From a virus, in IMG/VR virus record IMGVR_UViG_3300036835_000203, positions 1-29,015 of that record: 29,015 nt of DNA, one strand, 5' to 3'. The notes below the pieces were generated by a model. It did no database searches, was not told where the DNA came from, and saw only the letters and a program-made list of their open reading frames with translations. Shown in pieces: positions 5,291 to 14,300 of this stretch. A program made the translations under genes and the position numbers. Position 1 is the stretch's first letter. The number at the start of each line of letters is the position of its first letter.

Positions 5291-5724
5291 TGCCGCGCGG
5301 CGTGCCCCACTCGCCCGAGCTGCGCGCCCAGGTCGTCGCCGCGGTCCTGGCCGGCACCACGGTCGCCCAGGCTGCTGTGCAGTTCGGCGTCAACAAGAGC
5401 CTGGTCTCGCGCTGGGCTGCGCAGGGGTTGCAACCAATTGCAACCGAGCAACGCGCGCGTGCGCGCGACCCCGAGACGCTCGAAGAGCTGCTGTTTGACC
5501 TCGTCGCCACCAACCTCCAGACGCTTCGCCTTCAACTTCAGGCCGCAACTCGCCCGGATTGGCTTGAAAAACAGTCCGCTGCCGAGCTTGCCCAATTGGT
5601 TGCAGCTGAACGCGACACCGTCCTTCGATTACTCGCCGGACTCCGACCGGCCGTCGACCACAATCCGGCTGGACTCCCGCCACCTGCCGACGCTGCATCC
5701 GGCCCAGCAGACGATGGTGGATGA
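5290..5724 (+). CDS. terS: terminase small subunit (putative)
   Basis: This 144-residue protein starts at the ATG overlapping the upstream stop (TGATG). Residues about 8-45 form a helix-turn-helix (ELRAQVVAAVLAG, then AAVQFGVNKSLVSRW), the type used by small terminase subunits to bind the packaging site. A helical middle (LEELLFDLVATNLQTLRLQL; AELAQLVAAERDTVLRLL) fits an oligomerisation region, and the C-terminus is Pro/Ala-rich. The large terminase follows at once, partly overlapping in another frame. HTH plus position make the call likely, though a transposase-like HTH protein cannot be excluded from the N-terminus alone. Confidence 0.72.
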   Translation: MPRGVPHSPELRAQVVAAVLAGTTVAQAAVQFGVNKSLVSRWAAQGLQPIATEQRARARDPETLEELLFDLVATNLQTLRLQLQAATRPDWLEKQSAAELAQLVAAERDTVLRLLAGLRPAVDHNPAGLPPPADAASGPADDGG

Positions 5725-6916
5725 GGCCCGGCGCTTCAACGTGGCCGTGTGTGGCCGACAGATGGGCAAGACCACGCTCGGCATCGAACGCGTCGCGCGT
5801 GGCGCTGCCGACGGTCTGCCGTGCGCCTGGTTCGCGCCGACCTACAAGTATCTCGACCAGGTGTGGCGCACGCTGCGCGAGGTGCTCGAGCCGGTGACGA
5901 TCACCAAGAGCGAGCAGCAGCACCGCCTGGACCTGCACGGTGGTGGCAGCGTCGATTGCTGGTCGCTGGAGGACGCTGACGCCGGCCGCGGCCGCCGCTA
6001 CGGGCGCGTGGTGGTCGACGAAGCGGCCATGGTGCGCAACCTCGAGCAGGTGTGGCAGGCGTCGTTGCGACCCACGCTGAGCGTGCTGGGTGGTGACGCG
6101 TGGTTTCTCAGCACGCCCAAGGGCCTGAATTACTTCCACCAGTTGTACCGGGTGGGTGTGGACCCGCACGAGGCGGAGTGGCAGGCCTGGCAGCTGCCGT
6201 CGTCGGCCAGTCCGTACATCCGCCCCGAGGAGATCGCCGCGGCGCAGCGCAGCCTGCCCGAGCGCGTCTTTGCCCAGGAGTACCTGGCCCAGTTCCTCGA
6301 GACCGAGGGTGCCGGCGTGTTCCGCGGCGTGCGCGCGGTCTCACGGCTCCAGCCACAGCCGCCACAGCCCGGGCACGTGTACGTCATGGGTTGCGACTGG
6401 GCGCGCACCGAGGACGCCACGGTGTTTTCGATCCTCGACGCCACGCTCGGCGAGCAGGTCGCGATCGACCGCATGATCGGCACCGACTACGAGCTGCAGC
6501 TCGAGCGGCTACACGGCTGGGCGGCGCTGTACCGTCCGCGGGCGATCGTGGCCGAGGCCAACAGCATGGGCGGGCCGCTCATCGAGCGCCTGCAGCGGGG
6601 CTATGCGCGGTTACTCGGAAGTTCGCGACCGGCGCTCCCGGTCATCGCCTGGACAGCGACGGTGGGCACCAAGGCACACGCGGTCCAGCAGCTCGCACTG
6701 GCCATCGAAAACGGCCAGCTCACGCTGCTGGACGACCCAGTCCAGGTCGGCGAGCTGCTGGCGTACGAGGCCAGCGTGCTGCCTTCCGGTGTGACCCGCT
6801 ACGCAGCGCCGGAGGGTGGGCACGACGACACGGTCACTGCGCTCATGCTGGCGAACCTCGCGGCGGCGCAGGAGCCGATGACCACGCGCTCGAGCTACGC
6901 GTTTGGTGGCCGATGA
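5600..6916 (+). CDS. terL: terminase large subunit (packaging ATPase/nuclease)
   Basis: This protein drives DNA into the prohead and cuts concatemers. From the TTG at 5600 it has 438 residues: an adenine-binding-type LHPAQQ at 32-37, Walker A CGRQMGKTT at 51-59, Walker B VVVDEA at 137-142, and coupling motif STPKG at 171-175. The RNase-H-like nuclease then shows GCDWA (D266), VAEA (E319) and GGHDD (D409/D410). All key residues are present. The frame is open further upstream to 5438 inside terS. The only ATG before Walker A is at 5714, but it would remove the LHPAQQ segment, so the TTG at 5600 is preferred without a clear ribosome-binding site. The end overlaps a tiny ORF as ATGA. Confidence 0.92.
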   Translation: MQLNATPSFDYSPDSDRPSTTIRLDSRHLPTLHPAQQTMVDEARRFNVAVCGRQMGKTTLGIERVARGAADGLPCAWFAPTYKYLDQVWRTLREVLEPVTITKSEQQHRLDLHGGGSVDCWSLEDADAGRGRRYGRVVVDEAAMVRNLEQVWQASLRPTLSVLGGDAWFLSTPKGLNYFHQLYRVGVDPHEAEWQAWQLPSSASPYIRPEEIAAAQRSLPERVFAQEYLAQFLETEGAGVFRGVRAVSRLQPQPPQPGHVYVMGCDWARTEDATVFSILDATLGEQVAIDRMIGTDYELQLERLHGWAALYRPRAIVAEANSMGGPLIERLQRGYARLLGSSRPALPVIAWTATVGTKAHAVQQLALAIENGQLTLLDDPVQVGELLAYEASVLPSGVTRYAAPEGGHDDTVTALMLANLAAAQEPMTTRSSYAFGGR

Positions 6917-6945
6917 GCCGCGGCTACGAGGTGGTGTGGCGATGA
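6913..6945 (+). CDS. 10-residue coupling mini-ORF
   Basis: ATGAGC at 6913 overlaps the terL stop, and the frame closes at 6943-6945 in overlap with the next ATG, encoding MSRGYEVVWR. Perfect overlap on both sides suggests it carries ribosomes from terL to the coiled-coil gene. The peptide itself probably has no function. It could equally be chance, given the density of overlaps here. Confidence 0.3.
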   Translation: MSRGYEVVWR

Positions 6946-7190
6946 CCGACCTGGAGGACCGCGTCGCCCGCCTGGAGCAGCGCCTCGACAGCCTTGAGCG
7001 CATCGAGAAGGAGCTCGGGCACATCGACGAAGGCGTGACGACCCTGGCACTCGGCTTTCGGGACCTGCGCTCGGACTTCAACGCCTACCGTGCCGAGAAC
7101 GGCGCGGTGCTCGAACGCATCCTGGCGACCCTGCAGGACCTGCAGCGCCGCCCGTTCGTGTTCCGCTGGCCGTGGGAGCCGCTGCGATGA
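6942..7190 (+). CDS. coiled-coil protein, 82 residues
   Basis: The ATG at 6942 is followed by a heptad-like, highly charged helix (LEDRVARLEQRLDSLERIEK) and further helical sequence up to about residue 65. The C-terminus is short and aromatic/basic (FVFRWPWEPLR). Such small coiled-coil proteins are common near terminase and portal genes, but no specific function is known to me. It might be a packaging or assembly cofactor. It overlaps the next gene as ATGA. Confidence 0.65.
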   Translation: MTDLEDRVARLEQRLDSLERIEKELGHIDEGVTTLALGFRDLRSDFNAYRAENGAVLERILATLQDLQRRPFVFRWPWEPLR

Positions 7191-7534
7191 AGCCCGAGGA
7201 GCGCATCCGCATCGGCGTGCTGGACGTGACCGGCGACCTGACCTTCCAGACCGTCGACTACCAGGCGCACGTGCTGCACGACGTGCTGGGCGGCTACATG
7301 GAGACGTTCCCGCTGCCGCGCCACCTGCGCGAGCGCGACCTCGTGGCCATCGCCGACGAGGACGGCAACCAGAAGCAGCTGCCGTACAACCCCTTCAGCC
7401 CGCTGCTGGGGCGCCAGATCGTGGGCCGCGTGCTGCTGGTGCGCTCGGACCTGCCCGAGTTCGTGAGCCTGACCGACGACGACGTCGAGGCGCTCAGGGA
7501 GTGGTTCGGCCAGCTCGGCGGACGAAGGTTCTAG
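7187..7534 (+). CDS. DUF3846-like protein, 115 residues
   Basis: The ATG at 7187 overlaps the previous stop. The sequence resembles DUF3846 proteins: HDVLGGYMETFPLPRHL, then VAIADEDGNQKQLPYNP and a strand QIVGRVLLV. Residues about 8-95 cover this region, and the C-terminus is helical (DDDVEALREWFGQL). DUF3846 proteins occur in phages and plasmids and have no settled function that I know of. The stop is a TAG inside CTAG at 7531-7534, whose other strand gives the stop of the convergent gene. Confidence 0.6.
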   Translation: MKPEERIRIGVLDVTGDLTFQTVDYQAHVLHDVLGGYMETFPLPRHLRERDLVAIADEDGNQKQLPYNPFSPLLGRQIVGRVLLVRSDLPEFVSLTDDDVEALREWFGQLGGRRF

Positions 7535-7878
7535 CGATGGCTGCGGTAGTACGGGTCGACGTAGGTGCCGTCGGAGCGCGTGTAGCCGCTCACGTACTCG
7601 GTGCGTGGCAGGCCCGTCGTCTCAGAGATCGAGCCATAACCGCCAAAAGCGCTCGACGAGCTCGGAGACGTGCTGTACCGACCTGGGTCATACGGGCTGG
7701 GATTGCCGGTGTAGTTCGGCGAACCGCCAAGACCGCTGGGGTAGTACACGTCACCCCCTGATGACAGACAGACGGTGCACGACTGGGCGGACGCAGCGGT
7801 CGGAATGGCGAAGACCCCGACCAGCGCGAGCGCGGCGGCGAGGGCGCCGAATCGGGCACGATAGGATCGAATGTGCAT
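7531..7878 (-). CDS. secreted Tyr/Gly/Ser-rich protein, reverse-strand cargo gene
   Basis: This is one of only two genes on the reverse strand. The 115-residue product starts with a clear Sec signal peptide (basic MHIRSYRARF, hydrophobic core, AASA before a likely cut at residue 31). A short C-x2-C (34-37) and a Gly/Ser/Tyr/Pro-rich middle follow. The C-terminus, YVSGYTRSDGTYVDPYYR, has the GYxRxDGTYVxPYxR pattern found in small secreted bacterial proteins. A reverse-complement AAGGGG ribosome-binding site lies 10 nt before the ATG. It looks like a morphogenesis-independent cargo (moron) gene of bacterial origin. Whether it alters the host surface is unknown. Confidence 0.72.
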   Translation of the reverse strand: MHIRSYRARFGALAAALALVGVFAIPTAASAQSCTVCLSSGGDVYYPSGLGGSPNYTGNPSPYDPGRYSTSPSSSSAFGGYGSISETTGLPRTEYVSGYTRSDGTYVDPYYRSHR

Positions 7879-7905
7879 GGCGAAGAATCCCCTTCGTTAT
7901 GCGTG

Positions 7906-7944
7906 GTGACTCGGCCCACCAAACGGGCCGAGTCGCCGACTATA
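7906..7944 (-). promoter_or_regulatory. promoter/operator of the reverse-strand secreted gene
   Basis: On the minus strand a TATAGT -10-like hexamer occupies 7939-7944. A perfect 10-bp inverted repeat, GACTCGGCCC (7908-7917) with GGGCCGAGTC (7925-7934) and a 7-nt loop, covers the expected transcription start. The stem can extend with G-C and wobble pairs to 7906/7936. No good -35 is seen. Position suggests an operator; as RNA it would be a 5' hairpin. Confidence 0.45.
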
Positions 7945-7978
7945 GCCAACACGGCGGTCGAGCGCTGGTGAAAACCGC

Positions 7979-8611
7979 GTGAGAATGCCGTTGCGACCGC
8001 GGTGGCTCGAGGCGTACGCCACACCGAAAGCGCGCGCGCCGCAGAAAGCACCACCGGAGGGCGGTGCGCTCCGCGTCGACAAGTACGCTATCCCGCTCGA
8101 GCTGCGCCACCACGACGCCTGGGCGTGCTGGCACTACGAATTCGACCACGACCGCTGGTCGAAGCCGCCCTACAACCCGGAGTCCGGTCAGCGCGCGGAG
8201 CCTGGGGACGAGTCGACCTGGTCGAGCTTCGACCGCTGCTACCAGGCGTACCTCGATGGCAACGTGCCGGCGTCTGGCGGGCGTCCGTACGACGGCCTGA
8301 GCTTCGCGCTGAACTACCGCTGGGGCATCGTCGGCCTCGACCTGGACCACCTCAGCCTGCACCGGCTTGACGCCGATCACATTGTGCGCACACTTGATGC
8401 GTATGCGGAGTACAGTCCGAGTCGGGATGGCTACCGCATCTTCGTCCGCGGCTCGCTGCCCGAGGGTCGCCGGCGGCGCGACTGGGTCGAGATGAGCACG
8501 CGGCGGTTTTTCTCAGTAACCGGCCACAAGCTCGAGGGTGCGCGCGACATCATTCGACCGAATCCTGGCGGGCTGTACGACGTGTGGGAGCGCTACGTCC
8601 AGCGTGGCTGA
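7979..8611 (+). CDS. archaeo-eukaryotic-type primase/polymerase domain protein
   Basis: The 210-residue product resembles the primase domain of NrS-1-like and other AEP (primpol) proteins: IPLELRHHDAWACWHYEF (about 38-55), WSKPPYNPESGQRAEP, TWSSFDRC and DGLSFALN. The catalytic GLDLDH has D121 and D123, and AYAEYSPSRDGYRIFVRG (141-158) and RFFSVTGH (176-183) follow. These enzymes make primers or copy DNA. It has no helicase domain and is much shorter than full-length phage primase-helicases. In the motif that often has His (GxHI), this protein has Arg (GYRI). It sits between terminase and portal rather than with the replication genes. Start may be GTG 7979 or ATG 7985; no ribosome-binding site decides it. 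Confidence 0.75.
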   Translation: MRMPLRPRWLEAYATPKARAPQKAPPEGGALRVDKYAIPLELRHHDAWACWHYEFDHDRWSKPPYNPESGQRAEPGDESTWSSFDRCYQAYLDGNVPASGGRPYDGLSFALNYRWGIVGLDLDHLSLHRLDADHIVRTLDAYAEYSPSRDGYRIFVRGSLPEGRRRRDWVEMSTRRFFSVTGHKLEGARDIIRPNPGGLYDVWERYVQRG

Positions 8612-10547
8612 CGAGCTGAGCGCCCCCACGGCCGAGTACCTGGCCGACCTGGCCACCGAGCTCGGCGATCGCTACCACGCCGACGACCTGCAGATCGACG
8701 GCTACCGCGCCCAGCGCGAGATGCGCGTGCCGGCGATGAACGGCGCCGACGAAAAATACACGCTGGTCAACGTCGATCCGCGCGATCCGGACGTCTCCGA
8801 GGAAGCGTTCCAGCAGACGGCCATGCTGACGCTCGAGCGGCCCAAGCTGCAGCTCAAGGGCGGCGAGTCGGACACGGCGCAGACCAACGCCTCGCTGCGC
8901 GAGCACTGGACCGAGGAGACGCTGTGGGAGGCCGGCACGCGCACGCCCGGCAAGGACACCATGGTGGCGCTCACCGACGCGGCGCTGAACGACGGCGGCG
9001 CCTGGGCCAAGATCCTGTTCGCGCCGGATGTGTGGGACAAGCGCTATAGCCTGCCACGGCCCGGCGGCGGCGCCTCGCAGGACGTGTACGACCACTACGA
9101 CAAGGCCACCGAGGAGGCCAAGAAAGCCGCGGGCGTGCCGTTCGTGTGGAGCGCCGTCGACACCCGCACGGTCTATCCGGACACCGCCGGCGGCCAACTG
9201 TGCGAGGTGCTCGAGGTCACCGAGCGGCCGCTGCGCGCGACGCTGCGGCGCTACCGCCTGGGCCGCGACCGGCAGGGCGACCTGGTGCCCGAGGAGCTGG
9301 CCGAGCCGCAGGCCACCAGCAACCGGCCCATCCTGCCGTCATCGCTGCAGCTGTGGGAGCACTGGGACGAGACGTACGCCACCTGGGCGGTGGCAACTTC
9401 TAACTACGCCGGCCACCAGACGAGAAAGATCGTCAAGCAGTTCCGCCACGGCTACGGCTTCGTGCCGTACGACTTCGCGCCCGGTCTGTGGATGAACCAC
9501 TGGAGCAACCGCAAAGTGGGCTGGGGCGTGTCCCAAACGAAGCTGTGGCTGGTCCAGTACCGCCAGTACCTGCGCGCCATGCACGCCCAATACGTGGCCC
9601 GAGATCTGCTCAGTCCGCTGGTCAATTACGGCGAAGCGGGCGCGGCGCCGGTCATCGGCAACGACGGCAAGCCGCGCGATCGCGATCCCGGTCCAATCCC
9701 CGGCGAGATCCTGAACCTCGGCCCTGGTCGGCAGCTGCAGCGCATCCAGTACCCGGACGCGACCACGCTTGAAAAGCACATGCAGCTGGTCGATAACGCC
9801 ATCATGCAGCTCGAGTCTCCCAAGGTGACCACGCTGGGCGGTATGGAGGGCGCCGGCTTCGCCATCTCGCAAGTGCTCAGCTACAGCCGCACTCGCGTCG
9901 GACCCATCAGCAGCAATCTCCAGTCGCTGCTCAAGGGCCAGACCGAAAAGCTGTGGTCGCTGGTCCAGAACAAGGTCCAGGAAAAGGTGTGGGTCGGCTT
10001 CAGCGGACCGCAGGGCACCACCGGCTACATCGGCCTGGACCCCGACGACTTCAACCGGCCGGTGCGCATTCAGTGGCAGATGCAGCAGCAGCTGCCGACC
10101 GACGACATGATCAAGGCGCGCTACGCCCACGAGCGGCTGCAGGCGGGCACGTGGGGCAGCGACGAGGCGATCGAGTACCTGGGTGACAACCCCGACGAGA
10201 TCCGCCGCAGCAAGCAGCGCGACCGCATCCGCCAGTCGCCGGAGTACCAGAAGTGGCTCGACAACCAGGTGTTCCAGTTCGCTGGACGCGGCGACATCCT
10301 GGGCGCCGCGGCGCAGGCGCAGCAGCTGGCGATGAAAGTGCAGCCAGCGCTCCCGGCAGGACCTGGAGGCATGGCGACGCCGGCGCCAGGCGTGTTCGAA
10401 GGTGGCGGTGCCGGAGCTGGCGGCGTGCCGGACCTCGGCGCGCTCGCCGCAGCGCCAAACGGGGCGGGCGTGATGCCACCGCCAGGACCCGCCGTGATGC
10501 AGGGCGCCGCGGCCAACGTCGGCGCACCAGGAGCAGGAGGACCCTAG
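8604..10547 (+). CDS. portal protein
   Basis: The GTG at 8604 overlaps the primase stop and starts a 647-residue protein. Position after terminase, length and composition fit a portal, the dodecameric ring through which DNA enters and leaves the head. Features include a long mixed alpha/beta body with many aromatic residues (LWMNHWSNRKVGWGVSQTKL), a segment on sites GLDPDDF and a helical stem-like region (ISSNLQSLLKGQTEKLWSLV). The C-terminal 110 residues are Gly/Ala/Pro-rich. The length exceeds many siphovirus portals and fits podovirus-type portals. Family call is by general resemblance and context, as no short diagnostic motif exists. Confidence 0.8.
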   Translation: MADELSAPTAEYLADLATELGDRYHADDLQIDGYRAQREMRVPAMNGADEKYTLVNVDPRDPDVSEEAFQQTAMLTLERPKLQLKGGESDTAQTNASLREHWTEETLWEAGTRTPGKDTMVALTDAALNDGGAWAKILFAPDVWDKRYSLPRPGGGASQDVYDHYDKATEEAKKAAGVPFVWSAVDTRTVYPDTAGGQLCEVLEVTERPLRATLRRYRLGRDRQGDLVPEELAEPQATSNRPILPSSLQLWEHWDETYATWAVATSNYAGHQTRKIVKQFRHGYGFVPYDFAPGLWMNHWSNRKVGWGVSQTKLWLVQYRQYLRAMHAQYVARDLLSPLVNYGEAGAAPVIGNDGKPRDRDPGPIPGEILNLGPGRQLQRIQYPDATTLEKHMQLVDNAIMQLESPKVTTLGGMEGAGFAISQVLSYSRTRVGPISSNLQSLLKGQTEKLWSLVQNKVQEKVWVGFSGPQGTTGYIGLDPDDFNRPVRIQWQMQQQLPTDDMIKARYAHERLQAGTWGSDEAIEYLGDNPDEIRRSKQRDRIRQSPEYQKWLDNQVFQFAGRGDILGAAAQAQQLAMKVQPALPAGPGGMATPAPGVFEGGGAGAGGVPDLGALAAAPNGAGVMPPPGPAVMQGAAANVGAPGAGGP

Positions 10548-10550
10548 ACC

Positions 10551-10736
10551 ATGGCTGAGAAGTTCATTGCGGGTGCGATCAAGCGGCCAGGGGCATTCAC
10601 CAAGAAGGCCAAGGCCGCGGGCATGTCGACGTCCGCGTTCGCCGCCAAGGTGACCAAGCCCGGCAGCAAGGCGAGCACGACGACGAAGAAGCAGGCAAAC
10701 CTGGCGAAGACGCTGCGCAGTTTCAACAAGAAGTAG
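10551..10736 (+). CDS. small basic protein, 61 residues
   Basis: ATG 10551 follows an AGGAGG ribosome-binding site that lies in the last codons of the portal gene. The 61-residue product is Lys/Ala-rich (KFIAGAIKRPGAFTKKAKAA) and ends in FNKK. Proteins beginning KFI..AIK.PGA are common beside phage portal and capsid genes. The charge suggests DNA or RNA binding, possibly as a head-internal protein, but that is not shown. Confidence 0.75.
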   Translation: MAEKFIAGAIKRPGAFTKKAKAAGMSTSAFAAKVTKPGSKASTTTKKQANLAKTLRSFNKK

Positions 10737-10742
10737 CGACCG

Positions 10743-11225
10743 GTGGCTGCTCCGAAGTCTGAGGCCGAGCTGCTGCGCGACAGCATGACGCGCGAGGTCA
10801 GCAACGACTCGTACGCTATCGCCCAACAAGTCTTTGGCCAGGGCCAGCAGCCGGACGTCGCGCGCATGTCCAACCAGCAGATCGACGACCGCTACATGCA
10901 GGCGGTGCAGAACGGCGATCGCGACTACCTGTCGTCGGAGGCCGTGCGCGACCCGCGCCAGTTCCTCGAGAGCATGCAACGCCTGCACACCGCCGGGCGT
11001 ATCAGCGTTCCGCCGGACCAGGCGCTCGAGCCGCAGCCACCGCTGCCGCGACCGGCGCAGGCTGCGGCACCGGTGCCGCAGCCCCCGCCACAGACGCTCC
11101 AGAGCGCACAGGGCGTGCCCACCGAGCAGGTTCCGTCCCTGCTGCAACCACCGCCGTCCGAGCCGCCACTTACTCCACCCGCACCACAGCCGCCGGCGCC
11201 CGCACTGCCGCTGAGCACGAGCTGA
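10743..11225 (+). CDS. hypothetical protein, 160 residues, Pro/Gln-rich tail
   Basis: The frame starts at GTG 10743, 6 bp after the previous stop, and ends in TGATG overlap with the next gene. Residues 1-95 look folded and helical (EAELLRDSMTREVSNDSYAI; MSNQQIDDRYMQAVQNGDRD). Residues 96-160 are dominated by Pro, Gln and Ala and are probably disordered. The position between portal and ejection protein suggests a virion component or assembly chaperone. No family is recognised. Confidence 0.6.
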   Translation: MAAPKSEAELLRDSMTREVSNDSYAIAQQVFGQGQQPDVARMSNQQIDDRYMQAVQNGDRDYLSSEAVRDPRQFLESMQRLHTAGRISVPPDQALEPQPPLPRPAQAAAPVPQPPPQTLQSAQGVPTEQVPSLLQPPPSEPPLTPPAPQPPAPALPLSTS

Positions 11226-11395
11226 TGGCCGCTGGTCCGTCCGCCACCCGTGTGTACGTGCCGGCGTACATCAAGTCGGACGGCACGGTGGTCAACGGCT
11301 ACTGGCGCGACAACACGTGGACTCGGCGGCTGCCCGGACTGAAGACTGGCAAGACGTTTCGCTCGAGCACCTTTTCGCGGCCAAAGCGACGCTGA
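11225..11395 (+). CDS. small protein, 56 residues
   Basis: A short frame from ATG 11225 (TGATG overlap with the previous gene) to TGA 11393-11395, ending 3 bp before the next ATG. The product has a hydrophobic/aromatic start (TRVYVPAYIKSDGTVVNGYW), then a basic C-terminus (KTFRSSTFSRPKRR). The IKSDGTVVNGYWR segment recalls the RSDGTYVDPYYR pattern of the reverse-strand secreted protein, but this protein has no signal peptide. It fills an otherwise empty 170-bp gap with correct overlaps, which supports it being real. Confidence 0.6.
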   Translation: MAAGPSATRVYVPAYIKSDGTVVNGYWRDNTWTRRLPGLKTGKTFRSSTFSRPKRR

Positions 11396-11398
11396 GCC

Positions 11399-14300
11399 AT
11401 GCCCGGCTTCCTGCTCCTGGACGACGCGCAGAAGACCCTCGGCGACAGCCTGAACGACTTCGGCCAGAACCTGCTGCAGCAGGGCCAGCAGGCCGTCCAG
11501 GACGTCCAGCAGAGCGCCGCCGACCGACTGAACGACTTCGGCCAGGGTGTGCTCCAACTCGGCCAGCAACAAGCTCCGCCGCAGGTCTCTGATCAGGCGC
11601 CGGCGCCTGCACCACCGGCGTCTGATCAATCTCCACCAGCAGACACGACGGCGGATCTCACACCAGCGCCCGCGCCGGTCGTGCCGCCACCGCTCAGTCA
11701 GCCGCCGTCGGATACGGACAACGCCGTCCAGCGCTTGACGCAGCACGGGCTGCAGGTCCTCGGCCAGGGCGTGATCAACCTGGGCCAGGATGCCCAGCAA
11801 GCCGCGCAGCAGGCCGGCTCTGGGGTAATCAACCTGGCCGCGCCGCCGTCAGCTTCGTCACCGGCGGCCTCGAGCACGACGGCCCCCGATCTGAGTCAAC
11901 CCCCCAGCAGTGGCACGTCGGGCGGTGCTCCGCCGACAGGTGCGATCGACGCTTCGAGCCCCGCGGCGTTCGCCAGGAGCGTGGCGCCCTACGCCCAGTA
12001 CGCGGCGCAGCAGCTGGGCATCGATCCGACGTGGGTCACGGCCATGATGGCCAGCGAGTCGAACTACGGCAAGGCGCCAGGCAACGAGCTGTTCGGCGTC
12101 AAAGCGTTGCCGGGCCAGAAGTCCCAGACGCTGCTGACGCACGAGGGCGAGTACGGCGGTCAGCAGATGAACCAGAGCTTCGCCGCGTACGACACGCCAC
12201 TGGACTCGGTGAACGCCTGGGTCGATCTGATCAAGAATCACTACCAGCGTGCCGTCGGGGCCCAGACGCTCGGCGACTTCGTGCACGGCCTGAAGCAGGG
12301 CGGCTACTTCACCGCCGCCGAGCCTGAGTATCTCGGCATTCTGCAGGGCATCGGCGACCGTGTCGGCGGCGACGTCCAGGGCGCGCTGCAGGGTGCACAG
12401 AACACGGCTTCCACCGTTGCGTCCGCGGTTGGCCAGACCGCTTCCACTGTTGGATCAGCCGTCTCGAGCACGCTCGGCAACGTCTCGCAGTTCGGCGACA
12501 AACAGCTCAGCGCGGCCGAGGCGTACGCGGCGTGCGGGCCGGCGGCCGCGGTGCGGTTCGCGCAGCTGTACGGCCGCAATCCGACGCTACGCGAGGCCAC
12601 CGACCTGGCCGCGCAGGTGGGCTGGACGCAGTCGGGCGGCATGGCCGGCCTCAGCTCGGAGAGCAAGCTCTTTGACGCCATGGGCATCCCGCATCGGCAG
12701 GTGGGCGCCGACTGGCAAGCGCTCGCGCGTGAGGCGCAGTCCGGCAATCCGGTGGTCATCAGCACGCCCGGTCACTACTTCACCGCCGACGCCTACGACC
12801 CGACCACAGGCGCCTTCCACGTGGGCGCCAGCGGCACCGACTTGCGCGGTGGTTCCGAGTGGATGACCCCCGACCAGATGCAGCAGCGCATGGGCCAGCT
12901 GCAGGGCGGACTGGTGACCGACCACCCGAACGTGCCGGCCCAGTCGCCGCTGAGCGCGGGCGCGCAGGTGGTCCAGGACGTCGCCCAGCCGGTGCTGAAC
13001 GTCGTCTCGGGTGCCACCACGGCCGCGGGAAGTGCCGCGAAGCGTGGTCTGCAGGTGCTCGACGACGCGGTGAGCAGCGCCAAGCAGGACGTCATCCAGC
13101 TGGGCCAGAGCGGGCTGCAGGTCCTCGGCGACACCAGTGGACCCACACCGGCCAGCGCTCAGCCGCTGCCGTCGGACGCGCTGACCAACCCCATCGGCAC
13201 GCGCTACACGGCTCCTACGACCCCGCCGAGCTCGGACACGTCTGTAGCCCCGCAGAGCGCGATTTCAGGCCCACCGGGCGGCCCGCCAACGAATCCGCTC
13301 GACCAGGTCAAGCAGAAGTTCAACGACGCGCTGGATTCGCTCGGCAGTCTGATCCAGTCGCCGCAGGCGCAGACCGTTGGGCAGCAGGCCCTGGACCTGG
13401 CTGGCCAGGCGCCCCTGCCACTCACCGGCGGACGCGTGTCCGACCTGGCGTCGGCGGCGCGCGGGAGCCAGGCGGCGCTGGACGTGATCGAGCAGCAGCG
13501 CCAGCAGTACCAGAACCGCCCGAATGACTTCCAGCAGTTCCAGTCGAACGTCGACGCCGCGCGCCGAGGCGATTGGGGCGCCTTCGTCCAGGGCACCTTC
13601 GACCTGGCCAACCGGGCCGTCGAACCGCTGACCGGTGGACCGCAGGCCGATATCAGTCAGGCGGTCTCGGCTGGCTTGACCGCCGCGGGGGTCGACCCCA
13701 ACTCGGCGCGCGTGCTCGGCCAGGTGGCCAACGTGGTCGGCCCGCTCGCGCTCGAGCGCGCGATTCCGAGTGTCGTGGGCGCGGCGCAACGGGGCACCGG
13801 CGCCGCGGTCAACGCTGGGCTCGAGGCCATCGACAGGCTCGCGCCACCCGAAGTTGCCTACGCCAGCTCACGGCGCGCCGGTGAGTCGGCCGAGGACTAC
13901 CTGGCGCGGCTGGCTGGACAGGCGCCCGAGGCCGCGTCCACGGGAACGCAGATTCTTGGTCCGCGCGGCGAGGTGGTCTCGACGGTGCATCCCGAAGCGC
14001 CGCCCGAGCTCGGTTTCCACGCGCCCGAGACGACACCCGCACCGCCTGCTGAACCAGGTTTTCGTGCTCCGGTCACCGGCGAGCCGGCCGTGACGGATGT
14101 GGGCAGCCCACAACTGGTCAGTCCGACGGGAGAAGTGCTCTCGCGCGTCACCGGTCAGCCCGTCGCCGCCGCGGGCGAGGAGCTGGCCGGCAACATTCGC
14201 CTGCCGAAGTTCGTGCAGCAGCCCGTGCGCGACATCATCGAACAGGTCCACGCCGCGGACCCGCAGCGCTTCGACGCAGCACGGCGTGGCGTCGTGACCA

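Noticed and set aside
7945-7972. A -35 box for the reverse-strand secreted gene
   Set aside because: No TTGACA-like hexamer at 16-18 bp from TATAGT; only the -10 was kept, with low confidence.
9339-11147. Long reverse-strand open frame (602 codons) opposite portal and neighbours
   Set aside because: Rich in Arg, Leu and His with no motif; it is the expected antisense shadow of GC-rich coding sequence, and the plus-strand portal reading is coherent.
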